Source: an uncultured Rhodanobacter sp. (GTDB taxonomy: Bacteria > Pseudomonadota > Gammaproteobacteria > Xanthomonadales > Rhodanobacteraceae). Taken from it: DNA of 6,381 bases. Shown in pieces: positions 4,659-6,381 of the stretch. The notes beneath the pieces are model-generated. The model did no database searches and was not told where the DNA came from. It saw only the letters and a program-made list of their open reading frames with translations. The first letter of the stretch is position 1, and each line of letters begins with the position of its first letter. The stretch lies in the NCBI GenBank assembly GCA_903827735.1, contig CAIKJM010000627.1:1-6381 (forward strand), in the 5' to 3' direction. The position numbers were made by a program, and so were the translations under genes.

Positions 4659-6071
4659 TCAGGCCGCCTTCTTGGCGCCCATGTCTTCGGCTTTCTTGAT
4701 CGCCTCGTCGATGCCGCCGACCATGTAGAACGCCTGCTCGGGCAGGTGATCCACGTCGCCGTCAACGATCATCTTGAAGCCGCGGATGGTTTCCTTCAGC
4801 GGCACGTACTTGCCCGGCGAGCCGGTGAACACTTCGGCCACGTGGAACGGCTGCGAGAAGAAGCGCTCGATCTTGCGTGCGCGCGTCACCGACTGCTTGT
4901 CTTCTTCGCTCAGCTCGTCCATGCCGAGAATCGCGATGATGTCCTTCAGTTCCTTGTAGCGCTGCAGCGTGCCCTGCACCTTGCGCGCGACTTCGTAGTG
5001 CTCGACGCCGATCACCAGCGGATCGAGCTGGCGGCTGGTCGAGGCCAGCGGATCGACGGCCGGGTAGATACCCAGGCTGGCGATTTCGCGCGACAGCGCC
5101 ACGGTGGAGTCCAGATGCACGAAGGTGGTGGCCGGCGACGGATCGGTGTAGTCATCCGCGGGCACGTACACGGCCTGGATCGAGGTGATCGAGCCGGTCT
5201 TGGTCGAGGTGATGCGCTCCTGCAGCACGCCCATTTCCTCGGCCAGCGTCGGCTGGTAGCCCACGGCCGACGGCATGCGGCCGAGCAGCGCGGACACCTC
5301 GGTACCGGCCAGCGTGTAGCGATAGATATTGTCGACGAAGAACAGCACGTCGCGGCCCTTGCCGCTGGCGTCCTTCTCGTCGCGGAAGTACTCGGCCATG
5401 GTCAGACCGGTCAGCGCCACGCGCAGGCGGTTGCCCGGCGGCTCGTTCATCTGGCCATAGACCATCGCGACCTTGTCGAGCACGTTGGAGTCTTTCATCT
5501 CGTGGTAGAAGTCGTTGCCCTCACGGGTACGCTCACCGACGCCGGCGAACACCGACAGGCCTTCGTGCGCCTTGGCGATGTTGTTGATCAGCTCCATCAT
5601 GTTGACCGTCTTGCCCACGCCGGCGCCGCCGAACAGGCCAACTTTGCCGCCCTTGGCAAACGGGCAGATCAGGTCGATCACCTTGATGCCGGTTTCTAGC
5701 AGGTCGTTGCCGGCTGCCTGCTCGTCATAGCTCGGCGCTTCGCGATGGATTACCCACTGATCCTGCTCGCCGATCGGACCGGCCTCGTCGATGGGGTTGC
5801 CCAACACGTCCATGATGCGACCGAGCGTGGCCTTGCCGACCGGCACCTTGATGCCTTCGCCGGTGTTACGCGCAACGAGGTTGCGGCGCAGGCCGTCGGT
5901 CGAGCCCAGCGCGATGCAGCGCACGATGCCATCGCCCAGCTGCTGCTGCACTTCCAGCGTGATCGCCGTGCCGTCGATTTTCAGTGCGTCATACACCTGC
6001 GGCACTTCATGACGCGCGAACTCCACGTCGACGACGGCGCCGATGATCTGAACTACTTTGCCCTGGCTCAT
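4659..6071 (-). CDS. atpD: F1Fo ATP synthase beta subunit (catalytic)
   Basis: The beta subunit carries the catalytic nucleotide sites of F1 and makes ATP from ADP and phosphate. The protein is 470 residues. Seen in order are the N-terminal beta-barrel with GKVVQIIGAVVDVEF (4-18), Walker A GGAGVGKT (148-155), the catalytic-glutamate stretch GVGERTREGND (177-187, E180), Walker B ending in FFVDN (D247), the arginine-rich LLGRMPSAVGYQPTLAEEMG region (262-281), YVPADDYTDPSPATTF (302-317), and the DELSEED hinge (385-391) that contacts gamma. The DASGKGRD stretch (234-241) before Walker B is typical of xanthomonads as I recall them. The start at 6071 has GGAG 6 nt upstream. The gene follows atpG by 128 bp, an unusually long gap that contains repeat copy C. 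Confidence 0.99.
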   Translation of the reverse strand: MSQGKVVQIIGAVVDVEFARHEVPQVYDALKIDGTAITLEVQQQLGDGIVRCIALGSTDGLRRNLVARNTGEGIKVPVGKATLGRIMDVLGNPIDEAGPIGEQDQWVIHREAPSYDEQAAGNDLLETGIKVIDLICPFAKGGKVGLFGGAGVGKTVNMMELINNIAKAHEGLSVFAGVGERTREGNDFYHEMKDSNVLDKVAMVYGQMNEPPGNRLRVALTGLTMAEYFRDEKDASGKGRDVLFFVDNIYRYTLAGTEVSALLGRMPSAVGYQPTLAEEMGVLQERITSTKTGSITSIQAVYVPADDYTDPSPATTFVHLDSTVALSREIASLGIYPAVDPLASTSRQLDPLVIGVEHYEVARKVQGTLQRYKELKDIIAILGMDELSEEDKQSVTRARKIERFFSQPFHVAEVFTGSPGKYVPLKETIRGFKMIVDGDVDHLPEQAFYMVGGIDEAIKKAEDMGAKKAA

Positions 6072-6077
6072 GAAATG

Positions 6078-6081
6078 CTCC
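6078..6081 (-). promoter_or_regulatory. Ribosome binding site of atpD
   Basis: On the minus strand GGAG lies 6 nt upstream of the atpD ATG. It is the strongest Shine-Dalgarno match among the minus-strand genes here and clearly better than that of atpC, which fits the higher demand for beta (3 per complex) than epsilon (1 per complex). Confidence 0.75.
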
Positions 6082-6139
6082 GGATGTAATTTGAAGTTTT
6101 AGAAAGCGCCAACTAAATGTCGCTCTTGTTTCTATTTCG

Positions 6140-6196
6140 AGTGCAGCCACGGATGGCTGCTTTTTGATCTTGTTCTGCGATCACGGATGATCGCTA
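6140..6196 (+). repeat. Two-hairpin intergenic element, copy C (between atpG and atpD)
   Basis: Hairpin 1 is GCAGCCA (6143-6149), loop CGGA, TGGCTGC (6154-6160), followed by TTTTT. The conserved 16-nt linker contains TTTTTGATC. Hairpin 2 is GCGATCA (6177-6183), loop CGGA, TGATCGC (6188-6194). Both hairpins share the same core CACGGATG. Compared with copy A the stems differ by paired changes that keep base pairing. On the atp mRNA both loops read UCCG, a UNCG-type tetraloop. The element ends 5 nt from the atpG stop codon. Confidence 0.8.
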
Positions 6197-6199
6197 TAA

Positions 6200-6381
6200 C
6201 TAAACTGCCGATGCGCCGCCCACGATCTCCGAAATTTCCTGGGTAATCGCCGCCTGGCGCGCCTTGTTGTAGACCAGCGTCAAATCGCCGATCACCTTGC
6301 TGGCGTTGTCCGATGCCGCCTTCATGGCGACCATGCGTGCGGCATGCTCGCTGGCCAGGTTCTCCAGCGTCGCCTGGTACA
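6200..6381 (-). CDS. atpG: F1Fo ATP synthase gamma subunit, C-terminal part (runs off right edge)
   Basis: Gamma is the rotor shaft of F1. Only the last 59 codons are in the window, ending at TAG 6202-6200. The visible peptide includes SEHAARMVAMKAASDNASK and LTLVYNKARQAAITQEISEI, the most conserved part of the family, forming the long C-terminal helix inside the alpha3beta3 ring. It ends VGGASAV. The frame is continuous to the edge, with the N-terminus and start outside. Gene order atpG-atpD-atpC on the same strand is the standard operon order. Confidence 0.97.
   Translation of the reverse strand, partial: YQATLENLASEHAARMVAMKAASDNASKVIGDLTLVYNKARQAAITQEISEIVGGASAV

Noticed and set aside
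4746..5699. Plus-strand frame of 317 codons
   Set aside because: It is fully antisense to atpD, one of the most conserved proteins known. His/Arg/Val-rich translation is typical of a shadow.

Overview
The window is GC-rich chromosomal DNA that most resembles the Xanthomonadales/Lysobacterales, with relatives such as Rhodanobacter, Dyella, Luteibacter, Frateuria or Xanthomonas. Two things point there. A XanB2-type chorismatase is present, the enzyme known from xanthomonadin pigment and ubiquinone precursor supply in Xanthomonas. The AtpD/AtpC/GlmU proteins also have a gammaproteobacterial, xanthomonad-like character, for example the DASGKGRD stretch in AtpD. The genus is an inference.

Layout from left to right. 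Positions 1-131 are an intergenic region. It holds a good sigma70-like promoter with an extended -10, a small ORF with a strong ribosome binding site, and possibly the first codons of a divergent gene at the left edge. Positions 132-1124 (+) encode the chorismatase (xanB2). A 187-bp convergent gap with two hairpins separates it from glmU. Everything right of there is read on the minus strand. In transcription order (right to left) this is the atpG 3' end, atpD, atpC, a DUF748/AsmA-like membrane-anchored gene, and glmU. No stretch longer than 300 bp lacks a gene.

Functionally, atpG-atpD-atpC is the distal end of the F1Fo ATP synthase operon (gamma, beta and epsilon subunits). GlmU makes UDP-GlcNAc for peptidoglycan and LPS, and often follows atpC in gammaproteobacteria; here a DUF748 gene sits between them. 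The chorismatase on the other strand makes hydroxybenzoates from chorismate and is independent of the atp/glmU transcription unit.

The most interesting non-coding signal is a two-hairpin element of about 55 bp found three times in the atp gaps. One copy (C) follows the atpG stop. Two tandem copies (B, A; 72-bp period) follow the atpC stop. The copies differ by paired, compensating substitutions in the stems and keep a 16-nt linker. The A/B pair appears to be a tandem duplication that also copied the last few codons of atpC. A different strong hairpin lies between atpD and atpC. Together these give the atp mRNA a structured element after every visible cistron. A second point of interest is the start of xanB2. 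The annotated ATG has no ribosome binding site, while an ATG 31 nt upstream in another frame has an excellent one.
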